Positions 32,165-43,036 of a stretch of DNA of 64,000 nucleotides are shown in pieces; position 1 is the first letter of the stretch, and every line of letters begins with the position of its first letter. Source of the stretch: Cristatella mucedo (Eukaryota; Bryozoa; Phylactolaemata; Cristatellidae); the NCBI GenBank assembly GCA_009760855.2, contig WPIO01000023.1, positions 993,501 through 1,057,500 of the forward strand, given 5' to 3'. The notes under the pieces are model-generated. The model was not told the origin of the DNA, searched no databases, and saw only the letters and a list, made by a program, of their open reading frames with translations. The position numbers and the translations under genes are program-made.

Positions 32165-32800
32165 TAACTTAAAATACTGCAAGAACTTATCAGGATTGCG
32201 CCCATCGATCACGATCTTTCAGTTGGAACTGGATACCACTGATTAAACTTGAGCAATAGACGGGATTTGAGAGGCGCATATTCAATTGATAGTACCACGT
32301 TTATATACGGCACGTTATTCTGCATAGTAGGAGAATGGTGCAGATTGGTGGAAACTACTGCACAACATAGACAATGCGTTCATTACCATATACAAGCCAA
32401 GCCTCAGAGCTCTGCCTAATTCATTAGCATTATATTTCTTAGGCAGGATAATCTAAAAATACTGATTAATAGAAATAAATTTTGAATTTCAGAGATTCAT
32501 CTTCCTAATAATCTTTGCTATCTCTATCTAAGAAACCCCGAATTCTTAGAGTATTACATAGGTTAAAGTGGGCTTATGTGATCGTCCACTGATGACAAAT
32601 TCCAAACAGAACAACGAGAATATTTTCCGAGGCTGCCAGATATTTTCCGGCTAAGCTAATTTGAGGGGCTAAGTTTTTAAACTTAAAGATAATAATATGT
32701 TTAGAGGGAATTAACAGAGTAGTTGTCGTGATCCAGTTTGAGAAAACACGGTCACTAATACACTCTGCAAGGAAGTTGATAGTGTTTTCTTGTAGGCAAC
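32165..32800 (+). repeat. Segmental direct duplication, copy 1
   Basis: The order of words (GATTAAACTTGAGCAATAGAC, GTGCAGATTGGTGGAAACTACT, GGCAGGATAATCTAAAAA, TTCCGAGGCTGCCAG, CAGTTTGAGAAAACACGG, GGAAGTTGATAGTGTTT) recurs in the same orientation at 33700-34330. The copies are clearly diverged, with indels, so the duplication is old. No coding content is recognised. Confidence 0.6.
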
Positions 32801-32875
32801 CTTCGTTGAGCTACGGGCTGACCTATTTTTTCACTACTGGGGACACGTCCGTTATCCTAGACGTCGTGATTCAGT

Positions 32876-33187
32876 TTGAAAATAATAAAAAATTCCCTCG
32901 AAATGGTTGTGTGCCGCATGAACAACAAGCAAGCAAGCATCGTGAATGACGTTCTGGCTCAATGGTGGAGAAATGCACCCGTGCTGCATTTTCGCTGCGA
33001 GCTAAGTTGGGTTGCAGTATCCTGTAAACGGAAGCTACTTCGATGCTCCTTGCATGCTCCGGAACAATCTGTAGCAGTTTGGGAAGCTCATCATGAATTA
33101 AGCGATTGGGGGCAGCGAGGTGCTACTTTAGAAATTTTCCAGCAGCAAGAAGGGGATCTTGCCGTCCTTCAGGAAGCCTCCAACTAG
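32876..33187 (+). CDS. Unidentified 103-codon frame between duplication copies
   Basis: An ATG-started frame (MNNKQASIVNDVLAQWWRNA, HHELSDWGQRGATLEIFQQQ) ends at TAG 33185-33187. Composition is protein-like and rich in Trp, Gln and Glu. It lies in sequence unique to the first duplication unit. No domain is recognised and no splice pattern is seen. A short intronless gene, an element ORF or chance are all possible. Confidence 0.2.
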   Translation: MKIIKNSLEMVVCRMNNKQASIVNDVLAQWWRNAPVLHFRCELSWVAVSCKRKLLRCSLHAPEQSVAVWEAHHELSDWGQRGATLEIFQQQEGDLAVLQEASN

Positions 33188-33699
33188 CTTCAGAAGGAGA
33201 ACGATCCAACAACGATGACTGCCTAAGCACTAAATGCAAACCTTATGAAATTACATAGAAGTTGTAGGATAGTATTACGACAAAATATAGCGCTATAAAG
33301 TGGCTTCTAATATTCATGGCGATCCAACTTGGAATCAAACGGCGGATTAGGTAGATGATAGCTCTTCGGTCAACACTAGTGGGCGTGGCGAAGTAATTCC
33401 TAAATGGCATTTGTATCTGTTTTGTAATTCTTGTGTATCCAAATTTTGAAGTTTAATGCTCTACTAAATCTCGAAGACTGCCAACTTAACTATTATTAGT
33501 TTGTTTGTAAATTTCATTGCTAGCGGCTTGTTTAACTGCAACGACTAAGGTGAACTTTAGAACTTTATTCAAAATTACTGCTTCTTTCAGACATAGAAGC
33601 ATCACCATAAGGTAGTGAATTTATTTATTTAAGGAAAACAAAATTAAAAAATGTGAAATAATATACGAAATGAACATGCTATTACCCTGCCATAACGGT

Positions 33700-34330
33700 C
33701 TTTGAGCTATGAGATAGATAAAATTGATTAAATTTGAGTGATAGACAGGATTTTGAGAAGCGTGGTATTAACTTAATGTAACAAGATTTATGAACTACTT
33801 CCAATACTGTTTAATAAGGAGCTAGTGCAGATTACTGACAACTGCTGTGCAGCATTAATTTTTCGATGGTTGTTATAGACCAGACAAGCTGCAGAGCCAT
33901 GAGCTCGACATTTCGGTTATACATTGCCGGCAGGATAATTTACAAGTAGTGAGTCATATAAATCAAATAAGATATTCGCTGATTCGTCGAAATGGTCATC
34001 CAGGGTATCTTTATTCAAGCAAGTTCAAATGCTGACAATATTACGTAGATTAAAGTATGCAGATTTGAGTGCGAGCCTGATGTGCTCGTCTGGTGACAAG
34101 TAATTTTAAACAAAACACCGAGATTTATTCCGAGGCTATCAGGAAAACTTCCGGAAAGCCAAATTGAGGCGCCATGCTTTAAAATGTTGAACGATTCAGA
34201 TATTTGACGTGTAATTAGTTAAGTATTTTTCATGATCTAGTTTGAGAAAACTGTCTATCATTTAAGAATGATGGTCAAGAATACATACTGCATGGAAGTG
34301 GATGGTGTTTATTTTGGTGTTAGAATGGTC
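33700..34330 (+). repeat. Segmental direct duplication, copy 2
   Basis: This is the partner of 32165-32800, offset by about 1.53 kb: GATTAAATTTGAGTGATAGAC, GTGCAGATTACTGACAACTGCT, GGCAGGATAATTTACAAG, TTCCGAGGCTATCAG, CTAGTTTGAGAAAACTG, GGAAGTGGATGGTGTTT. A word from its middle, AGTAGTGAGTCATATAAATCA, occurs again at about 35013-35033. Confidence 0.6.
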
Positions 34331-34672
34331 GCAGCACAAGTAAAGCTGTGTCTGATCTATATAGAAAACTAAGGCCCGGATTGTTCTTGAAGATCACGGA
34401 AGCGAGAGTTAGAGTAATAATTGCTAAGATGAACCTAAAAAAGATGCTTGGAGTTTGTCAGATTTCGAGGGGCTAATAGATGAACTTGCAAAATGGGCGG
34501 CCTAATGAAAAACACTGATCGTACCAGAGAAACGATTGTACTGCCACATTTATCGAACTGAATGAATGTTTGTTCTTGCAGTACGGCATTATGACCGAGT
34601 TTTGTGGAGCATTAGGGGATCTTAATGCTGGGCACTTGGGCACTATTTTCTTAAAACGCTGGCTGAGCAGCA

Positions 34673-34980
34673 CATCAACTATTTTTAACTACATTCAAGT
34701 CCTGTGATTAATAGAATAGTTATTATTGTCACCTCTGGAAAAAATAGTCAAGGTTTGTAACGCCTTCTTAAATCGCACTAATGTATTGTTTGTGTTTTCA
34801 TAGAGCGGTACTCCTTTTACCACATACTATTAACGAAAGACTATAATGCCTAACACCATCATACCAAGATTAAAAATGATTGGTATACAACTAGTATTGC
34901 AAAATTGTTTCTGCCAAAATACTTAAAAGTGCGTGTCATCGTTACGAAAAGACTGTTCAGATTATATGCCATGCAGGCTT
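34673..34980 (+). repeat. Second local duplication, copy 1
   Basis: CATCAACTATT, TCAAGGTTTGTAACGCC, AAATCGCACTAAT, CCACATACTA, AACACCATCATAC and TCTGCCAAAATACTTAAAA recur in order at 35042-35346, an offset of about 370 bp. It is noncoding as far as I can see. Confidence 0.75.
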
Positions 34981-35041
34981 AAGTTATGCATTGCATGCTG
35001 GATATTCCAAAAGTAGTGAGTCATATAAATCATTAATTAAC

Positions 35042-35346
35042 ACATCAACTATTGATAATTAAATTTAGCTCCTATGATGAATGGAATGGTATTTGATGTT
35101 ACATCTGTAAAAGATAATCAAGGTTTGTAACGCCATCTCAAATCGCACTAATTTCTTACATGTGTATTCATTTGAGCAGTATTCCTATACCACATACTAC
35201 TGACGAAATACTACAATACCCAACACCATCATACGAAGATTACAAATGATTGGTATGCAATGAATATTGTAAAATTACTTCTGCCAAAATACTTAAAAAT
35301 ACTTGTAATAGAAACGAAAAGCAAGTTTAGACTATAGGCCACGCTC
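35042..35346 (+). repeat. Second local duplication, copy 2
   Basis: This is the direct partner of 34673-34980 with roughly four-fifths identity by eye and few indels. It looks younger than the 32.2/33.7 kb duplication, so this region seems to have duplicated at least twice. Confidence 0.75.
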
Positions 35347-35384
35347 GCTTACCCATCTAGCTGTCCACTGCCAATAACTTCGGC

Positions 35385-35480
35385 TGGAGCACCAGCCTCG
35401 GCCATGGCTATTCTGCAAAACATTGCTCTGTATTGGCTCCTGCAATGCAGATCTGTACCCAGAGAAGGAAAGGCTTGATA
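35385..35480 (+). repeat. Unclassified old repeat, segment 1 (partner 55600-55680)
   Basis: GGAGCACCAGCCTCGGCCATG and CCTGCAATGCAGATCTGTAC correspond to GGAGCACCGGCCTGAGCGAT and CCTGCAAAGCAGATCTGTAC at 55.6 kb. It is the first of three collinear matches between 35.4-40.1 kb and 55.6-56.5 kb. Confidence 0.45.
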
Positions 35481-35679
35481 GCCACAACGGCTTCCACACC
35501 TGAGTCAAACTCAGGTATTTTAGAAGCCTGATCTAAATAGTGGCATACGTAGCTGACGATCATTCAAAAAAATAAAGCTACAACGAAAAATGACGACAGT
35601 AGCAAAGCTCTACAGTAACCACATTGCCAATTCCTTTTGTTAAAGCTAATTAACTAGTTATAGGCAAGCCAAGTGTGAT

Positions 35680-36570
35680 TTAGAAATTACAAAGGCTAAC
35701 GCACAAAATCAACTCTGCCAGCGTATCTCCTTTTGGATCCGCACAAAATCTCTCTGTCGCATTCCAAAGTGGCTTTGTTTTTAACAAACACATCAGCTCC
35801 ATAGTCAAGTCTGCCTACTTTCAGCTACATAACAATGATAGAATTCGGGCTTGCTTAGAAAGAGATACGACATCTAAATTGGTCCGTGCATTTGTGACAT
35901 CCGATATTAACTTCTGTAACTCACTGATTGCTGGTCTACCGGCCTGTGCAATCAGGCGCTTGCATCCGGTGCAAAGCTCTGCAGCTAAGCTCGTCTGTCG
36001 TGAGCTTGGCAGTTTCCGCATCACTCACTTCTCGCCGACCTGCACTGGCTCCTAGTCAAGCAACGCATCGACTTCAAGGTTTTTTCACTCACCTTTTAGG
36101 TTTTTAGGTCCCTTAATTAATTAATTAGATTAATTTAGGTCCTTTGATTTTTTGGCTCCAGCTTACCTATCAGATCTACTGCTCCACCAAGCTAAGCATC
36201 GTGCCACCCGTTCTTCGGAATCTAACTGCTAAACCATACCTCGTACAAATCTCAAATCATTTGGAGACCTTGCTTTAGTTAGTCTGGTCCAAAAGCCTAG
36301 AACTCACTCCCGACTTGCGTCAAGACATATCCTGACTTGTCCACATTAAAAAAGAAACTAAAAACGTATCTATGAATGTCAGCAATTTATGAGTCCTGTG
36401 ATTCGATCTGTACGTGCTTAGGTGTCCTGACACTGAGCATATAGCCACTAACCATACAAGTTAGCAGACCCTGTGCAAGTCACAATTAACCATGCTATTG
36501 TTGTCGTTTATTCAGCATACTGCCACTAACCATTTGATTATGTTTCCTTTGCAGCAAATATAAAGTAACT
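35680..36570 (+). repeat. Family A LINE relic, C-terminal ORF2 to 3' UTR
   Basis: In order: a decayed STVKSAYFQLHN, IRACLERDTTSKLVRAFVTS, CAIRRLHPVQSSAAKLVCR and RIDFKVFSLTF. An internal TTAATTAATTAATTAG insertion follows near 36112-36135, then LLLHQAKHRATRSSES and a 3' UTR ending in CAGCAAATATAAAGTAACTAG. The 3' tail proper is missing. It sits within the older repeat described at 35385. Confidence 0.75.
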
Positions 36571-36729
36571 AGATTCATAAACAACGGAGACGACCGCCAG
36601 AGCTTAATACTAAGCAGCCATCTTGGAATTTTTAGTACAACAAATAAAACATATGTCGTAAAGGAAGCAATATTCCATGTTAGTGGTAAAATGCACAGTG
36701 TCTAAACAAAACAATTGGTTAGTCGTATT

Positions 36730-37040
36730 ATGCAAAGTTTGTTGGCGGTACGATGCTTAGCCTGGAGGGGGGGAAGTTAAGATTAGTAGGCTGGAGATAG
36801 ACAACGAAGGTTCCTAAAAGTGAGTGTCATAACCTTGAAGCGAATACGTTGCTCGACTGAGATCCAGCAAAGATCTGCGACAAATGGTGTATTGTGACCA
36901 ATGCGAAGTTTAAGAAGAATCAGAAAATTAGCTGCAGATGATTGCAAAAAGTTTAATGGACTATTTTTGCATGCCTGCCGATGACCTGGAGCATTCGAAC
37001 TTGCTGTGAAAAAATATGCTATATGAAACTTTGATTGCAC
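36730..37040 (-). repeat. Family A LINE fragment
   Basis: The minus strand reads IGHNTPFVADLCWISVEQRI, RFKVMTLTFRNLRCLSPAY and the complement of the HQAKHRT stretch at 36745-36765. These match ITPLLADLHWLPVKQRIDFK and SLQSMAPAYL of the best copy. It is truncated at both ends. Confidence 0.6.
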
Positions 37041-37499
37041 TTGTATTAACTGACAATGTCGCGATTAAGTAAAGACTGGTCCTCTTAACTGACGTCTTTC
37101 ACAATCGTGCAGCTCCAGGGCGTGAACCTTTTCCCCAGCCGCCATTTGTCATGCCGGCTGCTCCAGACAAAAGCTATTTACACTTGAGGGACATATTAAG
37201 TAAACGAAGACGCTTCGTCTCGTATAGAGCAGTTGTTAAATTCAGTAAAGCATTTAATACTAGACTTAAAGTTAGAAGTCGTCTACATTTTGCAGTAAAT
37301 TCCTGCCTAAACTCTCCGGCCACTTGTACATGCATGTCTAAGAAGGGCTCGTTCTACCACAGTCCAGAAAATTGCGTTTGGCTTCAACCAGGTTAAGTTA
37401 TTTCAGTAAAAGCTTATAAATGGCAGTGTAATATCGACACTATGATTGCTAACAAGTATCTAGAAGTCAGGAAAAGCCGACGAAGCTGTATTGGATGCT

Positions 37500-37620
37500 T
37501 ATTCCGACCAAGATTGAGGTAAATGCATTTGATAACCGAGGTCGAGGGCTTGAGACCCGTGGCACATTTGAAATGCCTGAATAGAGATTAGGTTCTTTTG
37601 AGGCTCTGTACAAACAAATA
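37500..37620 (+). repeat. SINE with LINE-derived tail, 5'-truncated
   Basis: The B-box region (GCATTTGATAACCGAGGTCG, GGGCTTGAGACCC) and tail (AATGCCTGAATAGAGATTAG, GTTCTTTTGAGGCTCTG) match the copies at 25863-26035 and 56505-56650. The 3' end runs directly into the CA/TA/TG microsatellite, as expected if the microsatellite grew from the SINE tail. Confidence 0.5.
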
Positions 37621-37623
37621 TAG

Positions 37624-37647
37624 GTACACACACACACACACACACAT

Positions 37648-37685
<38 letters not shown>

Positions 37686-37703
37686 ATATATTTATATTTA
37701 TAT

Positions 37704-37799
<96 letters not shown>

Positions 37800-37806
37800 T
37801 GAGTGT
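37624..37806. repeat. Compound (AC)n-(AT)n-(GT)n microsatellite, inverted
   Basis: AC repeats at 37625-37680, AT-rich repeats at 37680-37718 and GT repeats at 37719-37805 form a large near-palindrome. The AC arm is reverse-complementary to the GT arm around an AT core. It could extrude a hairpin and favours Z-form DNA. It begins at the 3' end of a SINE. Confidence 0.95.
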
Positions 37807-38359
37807 ATATATCAACCGGAAGCGGGCGAAGAAGCACTTCCCGGCAAAAAGACTTGAGTGGTTTCTTAAGTCTATTAGACGGTTGGCATAGGAAGGTATG
37901 CTGATTTGAAAGCAAACATAGGGAAGCAAACAGTTTCTATAAAAAAATATTGGACGATATTGGCAATATCAGCGATGTGGTCGAAACAAATAGATAACCT
38001 CAAACTGGTAAAGCGGGCTTAGATAACGAATTTGACCTTCCATAACAGTAGCACAAATTCAAATGAATGCTGTTTAAAATGCTGTCTCACCTCATTCAAA
38101 AAACCTACAAAATACGAGTCTTCTCAGCGGCATGTCAGCATTCACTTGATACCGTGCAGACTTACCTTTTTGCTACCTGCCGTAAAAAGATTCGATGGGA
38201 ACACCAGCTTGAGAAATGGTTGCTCTGCTAAAAATGCACGGTCTATGCAGTGGCAAGTCAGACCTCTGAGAATGATCTGCAATTGCAATATATATGTCGA
38301 TAGACCATTGCAATCAATGAGGCCTAACCTGATACCGATAAGATAAGAATTCATGGAAA

Positions 38360-38480
38360 AGTATGAGCCTCGATTGCTATCTAACTATAAGGGAAGTCTA
38401 ATGTCAGCCTTGGCTACCAGGTGTTCACATTGTGATTAGGAAATATTGACTTTCCCTTATCTAAGAACGAGAAACCATAA
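38360..38480 (+). repeat. Unclassified old repeat, segment 2 (partner 55815-55945)
   Basis: GATTGCTATCTAACTATAAG, GTTCACATTGTGATTAGG and GACTTTCCCTTATCTAAG correspond in order to TTTGCTATCTCACCTCTTAA, GTTTACCTTGTGATTAGACT and TTTTCCCTTTCTCAAAA at 55.8-55.9 kb. Confidence 0.4.
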
Positions 38481-38550
38481 GTGATGACCTCTGGAAGGTT
38501 GTCAGAGTTAATTCATTGATCCACCGAGCTACAGCTGGTTGAGTATTCTT
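38455..38550 (-). repeat. Possible tRNA-derived SINE head
   Basis: The minus strand reads GCTGTAGCTCGGTGGATCAA, close to a tRNA A box (TAGCTCGGTGG). It is followed by ACTCTGACAACCTTCCAGAG and GTCATCACTTATGGTTTC, the spacing of a decayed B box. It overlaps the old repeat segment at 38360-38480. Confidence 0.3.
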
Positions 38551-39959
38551 CTTTGAGTGTGCAAATTACAACTTAGCATCTACCTAACAGATGCATTAAA
38601 CAAGTAGTAGCAGGTGCCACTCAGTTTGTAACACCGCATGCCAGCAGTGAGACGGCAATGGGGAGCGGGCTCCAGTGCTGCTGAAGTGAGTCGCCCACTC
38701 CCGACTGGCAATCAGGAGCAGGAAAGCCCGATGGGTTGTTCATGATGCCCAGAGCGTATAAGGAGCTACCCAGCTATCCTAGATGCAGATTTCCAAGTAT
38801 TCTTATACATTTAGTCACTGCCGATGATAAGGTTATTTCTACTTTATTCTGAACTGCACAATTGCGTTTCCTTAAAACGGGTGAGGCACGTCCACTAAAG
38901 GAATTAGATGTTATCATTAAAGTCAATTAATTTTTCAGATTTAATCGGGCAGCTATAGGATATTTGCTTTCTTTCCTCCGCTAATAGAGCTCAACTCCCA
39001 AGGCAATACAAAAAAATCCTTCAATATTATATCCTTTTGACATTAAGGGGAAGCATGGTGAAATCCGGTGGATCTTTGCAAAGCTGGAAAGTTGTGTGTC
39101 CTGAGCCCACGTTAGTATATTATACCAAGCTATCTGGTTCATCCGCGTGAGCAGTAGGCGTTGTAGAGCCTAACCATTGTCGAACATTGTCAAATAAACT
39201 TCTTGAAATTTGTGGAAATGTCCTCATCAGTGATTATCCATCCGTCAGGCGTATCAGAATATAACACTGCCCATGGAGCTTATCCTCTCAACAGCTCTTA
39301 GAGTAACCTTCTCACTCAATGACATAAAAAATTTGTGCTCAAAGTAAAAATTTTGAGTTTTTGGCTATTATAGATTTAGGAGAGTACGATCATTAACGAG
39401 TCTAATTAGTGTGACATCTGAAAATGTCGCGATGGTGTTTACAGAGGCTCAATAGGCCTTGACACTCGTAAAGCTCTAGTCATGTCATAGCTGAGCAACG
39501 TGCAGGTTCACAATGACACAGTAATTCATTCTAGCATAAGGAAAGACCTTTTAAATCATCAGTTAACATAGTTAGATTTGCGAGGCTAAAAGCTTGTTGA
39601 TAGCATCTCTTAGTGTGAACTGAAACTTTAGTTTCTTTTTATTGCCAGATTATACAAAGTTGCATTCATGCCGAGTTAGATAATGGTGACATTTATTACA
39701 TTAATCTACAGTGAATTTCTGCTTGTTTTGCTAAATTTTATGGGAGGTTTCCATTTTAGGAAGTCGGATTATTACCTATCATGTGATTTTGATTAGCTCT
39801 ATATGAGGTTACTATAGAAATTGGATAAAAAAGATCACGCAAAAATCATCTAATTATTCTTGCTTAGCCAGCAGTGTTATCGAAAGGTGCAAAATACTAG
39901 CCAAGGCTGAGGTCCACAGTGTCTAAATTGCACGTCATCTTGGACTTTACTACTCAAGA

Positions 39960-40080
39960 TTGACCCGGCTCTAGGCACGTTTTATTGTCAATAAATTCCG
40001 TTGTCTGTGAGTGCTAGCTTTTATGGACGTTTCGATATAGGATTCTTTCAAGTCCATCGAATTTTGACCACACTGCTATC
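39960..40080 (+). repeat. Unclassified old repeat, segment 3 (partner 56380-56468)
   Basis: TTCCGTTGTCTGTGAGTGCT and ATAGGATTCTTTCAAGTCCA correspond to TTTCGTTATCTGTGAGTGCT and ATGGAATTGTTTAAAGTCCA. This is the third collinear match and the clearest one. Confidence 0.5.
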
Positions 40081-40254
40081 CTGGTCCAAAGCAAGTTACA
40101 AGCCGCATTCTCTTCTACCGACAAAAAGCTCTGGCGGGAAGCTATCTAGATTAGCTGTGTAGCTGACGGAGAGAGCCTGATTGTTTGGTACATCCACTCG
40201 GCTTGTCTCAGTTCAGTGATTTCATAGCAGCCTATCTAGGTCCCCAGCTACCAA

Positions 40255-40545
40255 GCTCTGGTGTAATGTAATGTATCTCCGTCTTTAGATACACAAAGCC
40301 ATAAAGACGTGGATGTTAGGCAGGAGAGTTTTGTATAGCGCACACACAGCTTAAGCAGCTTTCGGTGCACATTCGGTAGCCAACAGACTTCATCTTATTC
40401 AACCAAGAGAAAGTGAGAAGCATTGCAGAGTCAAGAGAGCAGTAGCATAGAAGTAGCAGCTCAGGACCGCTGGAAAGGATGAGCCATAGTCAGCAGTAGA
40501 AGAGTAGCTGTCGTTGCTGAAAATCTGTTGTATTTTACTTCGACC
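40255..40545 (-). repeat. Family B LINE, 3' end with ATTAC tail
   Basis: On the minus strand: GCAACGACAGCTACTCTTCT, CTTTCCAGCGGTCCTGAGCT, CTTCTCACTTTCTCTTGG, GAATGTGCACCGAAAGCTGC, then AAAGACGGAGATACATTACA. The order and the ATTACATTAC end at 40262-40274 match family B. Confidence 0.65.
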
Positions 40546-41520
40546 CTCATGGAATATGATGTCTTGACTAAAAGTAATGTTACTTTAGCCAAGCTTTGTT
40601 ATTCGCCCGACAAGGAGCTGTGTTTAGGCAATAGTCAGTGTAAAACGATGCTAAGAAAATGCTAGCTGAATCAGCAGCCTCTTTTGTGTAGTGACAGAAG
40701 AGCCTTTATGGAAATCCCCACCTCTGCAGTAAAGGATCACCCACTGCAGCATTCCAACCAACAATCTCTTCGCCGAAGTGTTAAAAAGCAGCAGCCTTTC
40801 TGATTGTGCCACCATGGCTATATGTCACATGCCCATGCTACACATTAAAGAAGAGGATTACCGTCTATATCACAGAACTCCACATTTCAACGGTGAATAC
40901 TGTTAGCCTGCTTCGCGACTTGAAGAAACTTCTCTCACATGCCATTATATCTTAGTACCTTCTTCTGTGATAACTCCATCGCCATCGCAGCATGTCAAAT
41001 GCAATTTCTTCATTATCGATTACGTAAATTTCGATCATGCTCGATACATTACGAACTTGCTAGGGTTTCAGAATTGTCGTATCCTATAAAGCAAATGCAC
41101 TGGACTTCTTGTTCTTATATAGTTGTAAGAGATTTTGGACATCGGACGTTGTATGTCTTACCCCACAAACTATCTGAACAGGCAGACGAGACTGGAATTC
41201 TAAGGCAACGCCGGTACTAAGCACGATAAGACGTAGTGGCTATTGCTCATGCTATATATCTGGGACGTCTACTCCTCCCATTGCTTCGTGTACTAGTCAA
41301 GCTCTAGTATGACATCGTTTCTGGTATCTGGTAAGCCAAAGCTGCAGTTAAAGGTTCTCATCTGTCTCCAGGTTTTAAACTCTGAGGGTGCCAGCAAGAA
41401 TATTTGTCTACGTGAACCTGCTTCGGTGTTTAATGCGTTGTAGAGTACGTTCTGACGAGATATTTAAACTACACAATATTTCAGCACGAAGCTGAGTATA
41501 AACGTAAAATTGACGGAAGA
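40546..41520. other. No recognisable gene
   Basis: A 93-codon frame at 40939-41220 (plus) has no motif I recognise. No array or element is seen. Part of this may be 5' sequence of the Gypsy relic that follows, but no LTR or primer-binding site is visible. Confidence 0.4.
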
Positions 41521-41525
41521 AGCAA

Positions 41526-42215
41526 TTTCGAAATTTGACGGAACCGGAGTCTTGCCCTAGTGGCTAACTCGGTTCGAGAGATTGGCCAAGACGCATAGAG
41601 TTGATGACTTGGGCAATTTTCCACCACGTTTTCGGTCGTGTGGGGCCTATGACATATACGAAGGTGTCCATGAGGCGGTTAAGGAGGACTATGCCAAGGT
41701 AAAGAAAGGGCTGCTGGCAGAATTCTCGCCTAATTATCTTGATGCCTACGAGTAATTCGTATCTCTTCACCTTGAGGAAGGCAAACAAGTAGATGTTTAT
41801 TGGTATGACTTAAATCGGTTAGCTGGGCTGACGGCTGGAGATTTTGTTAAATGCGTCTTTTTCGCTGGACTGCTGGAGGCCGTACAGGGGCGGCTCCAAG
41901 CCTCGTGAAACCTTCTAGACATGCCGGCTCACACACTTGCCATGAAGGCTGGCGTCACAATGAAGGCTCCCTGAACTCCTAGTGCAGCAAATTGTTGCTT
42001 GGCTTCCGGTGCTCGTTCGGGTTGGCCTGCTCAGGCACAGGCTCATTGACAGGTTGTATTTTTCTTGTGCGAGGCGGTCGGATACACGAGTCGTGGCCGT
42101 CCGACCAAAGCCGAGCACAGCAGCGACGTGACGCACCCACCGTTGGTGGTAGCTCTCATCCTTCCTCTAACTACTCAAGTCAGGCCGTCGTACCGTGCTG
42201 GCAAAAAATTGAGTA
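41526..42215 (+). pseudogene. Ty3/Gypsy-type gag relic
   Basis: One plus frame, with three stop codons, reads FDGTGVLP, WLTRFERLAKTHRVDD, AYDIYEGVHEAVKEDYAKVK, KGLLAEFSPNYLDAYE, FVSLHLEEGKQVDVYWYDLN, RLAGLTAGDFVKCVFFAGL and EAVQGRLQAS. This is the capsid-region pattern of retrotransposon Gag (WL.RFE, a DY.K.K..LL..FS block, V..Y..DL.RL, F..GL). Gag would form the particle that packages element RNA. Some stops are one transition away from a sense codon (TGG/CAG-type changes). No pol follows; a family A LINE starts at 42235. LTRs are not seen. Confidence 0.7.
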
Positions 42216-42234
42216 GGGGGAGTATAAGAAAAAT

Positions 42235-42795
42235 ATAATATTTAAAATGCACTTGCTAAAGCGCCCTCAGAGATCTCAATGTCTTTCCAGGTGCTTTACG
42301 TTTGCTGCAAAGGCAAACACTATTGAATGGTGAGTAATATCAAGGTTGATAAACAACATGAACAATATGATTAGGGGTGACATGCACAGGATCAGCATGC
42401 AAGTGTGGTTAGTAGCAGCATTCAAAATGTCAGCACACGTAAGCAAATGAAGGACAAATCACAACGACAAACTAAATGATGTCCTAAATAGGCATGTCCT
42501 CAAGTTCTTTTTAAAGGTTTTAAAGTCTGGAGATTTGTGAACGCAACTCGGTAATGAGTTCCAGGCTTTGGGAGCATACGAACTAAATGCACGGTCACTA
42601 AGGATTTGAGGTTTTTACTAGGTATTTGTAAACTGTTGGATTCCGAAAAGCGGGTGGTACGATGCTTAGCCTGGTGGGGGAGTAGATGCATTACATTACA
42701 TTACATCTGAGAGATAGGCTGGAGGAAAATAATGAAGTGACCTTAAAGTGAGTGACAAAACCTTGAAGTCGATCCTTGCAGTGGCCAAGTGTGGC
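42235..42795 (-). repeat. Family A LINE, 3' end, with ATTAC insertion
   Basis: It starts with AATGCACTTGCTAAAGCGCC (complement of the family A 3' end) and GCACTTGC-type tail words. It runs through the 3' UTR to complements of KAWNSLP, HQAKHRTTRFSESNSL and the FKVLSLTLRSL stretch near 42760. ATTAC is repeated three times at 42690-42704 between AGTAGAT and CTGAGAG, where other copies have no insertion. The 5' edge meets the GT microsatellite zone. Confidence 0.75.
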
Positions 42796-42863
42796 AAATG
42801 TATGGCAACTAGTGAATATATTATGTATTTATGCAAATACATATGCATATGTATAGGCCTACA

Positions 42864-42982
<119 letters not shown>

Positions 42983-43036
42983 ACCTGCATGGATATATAT
43001 TGTATGCATTTATTATTTATTTAGATTGATAAAGTT

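Noticed and set aside
37467-37929. Open frames of Val-Cys or Thr-His repeats on both strands (also 42748-43088)
   Set aside because: They are translations of the GT/AC microsatellites and not genes.
41564-41788. Minus-strand 74-codon frame
   Set aside because: It is the shadow of the plus-strand gag relic, which has clear Gag motifs.
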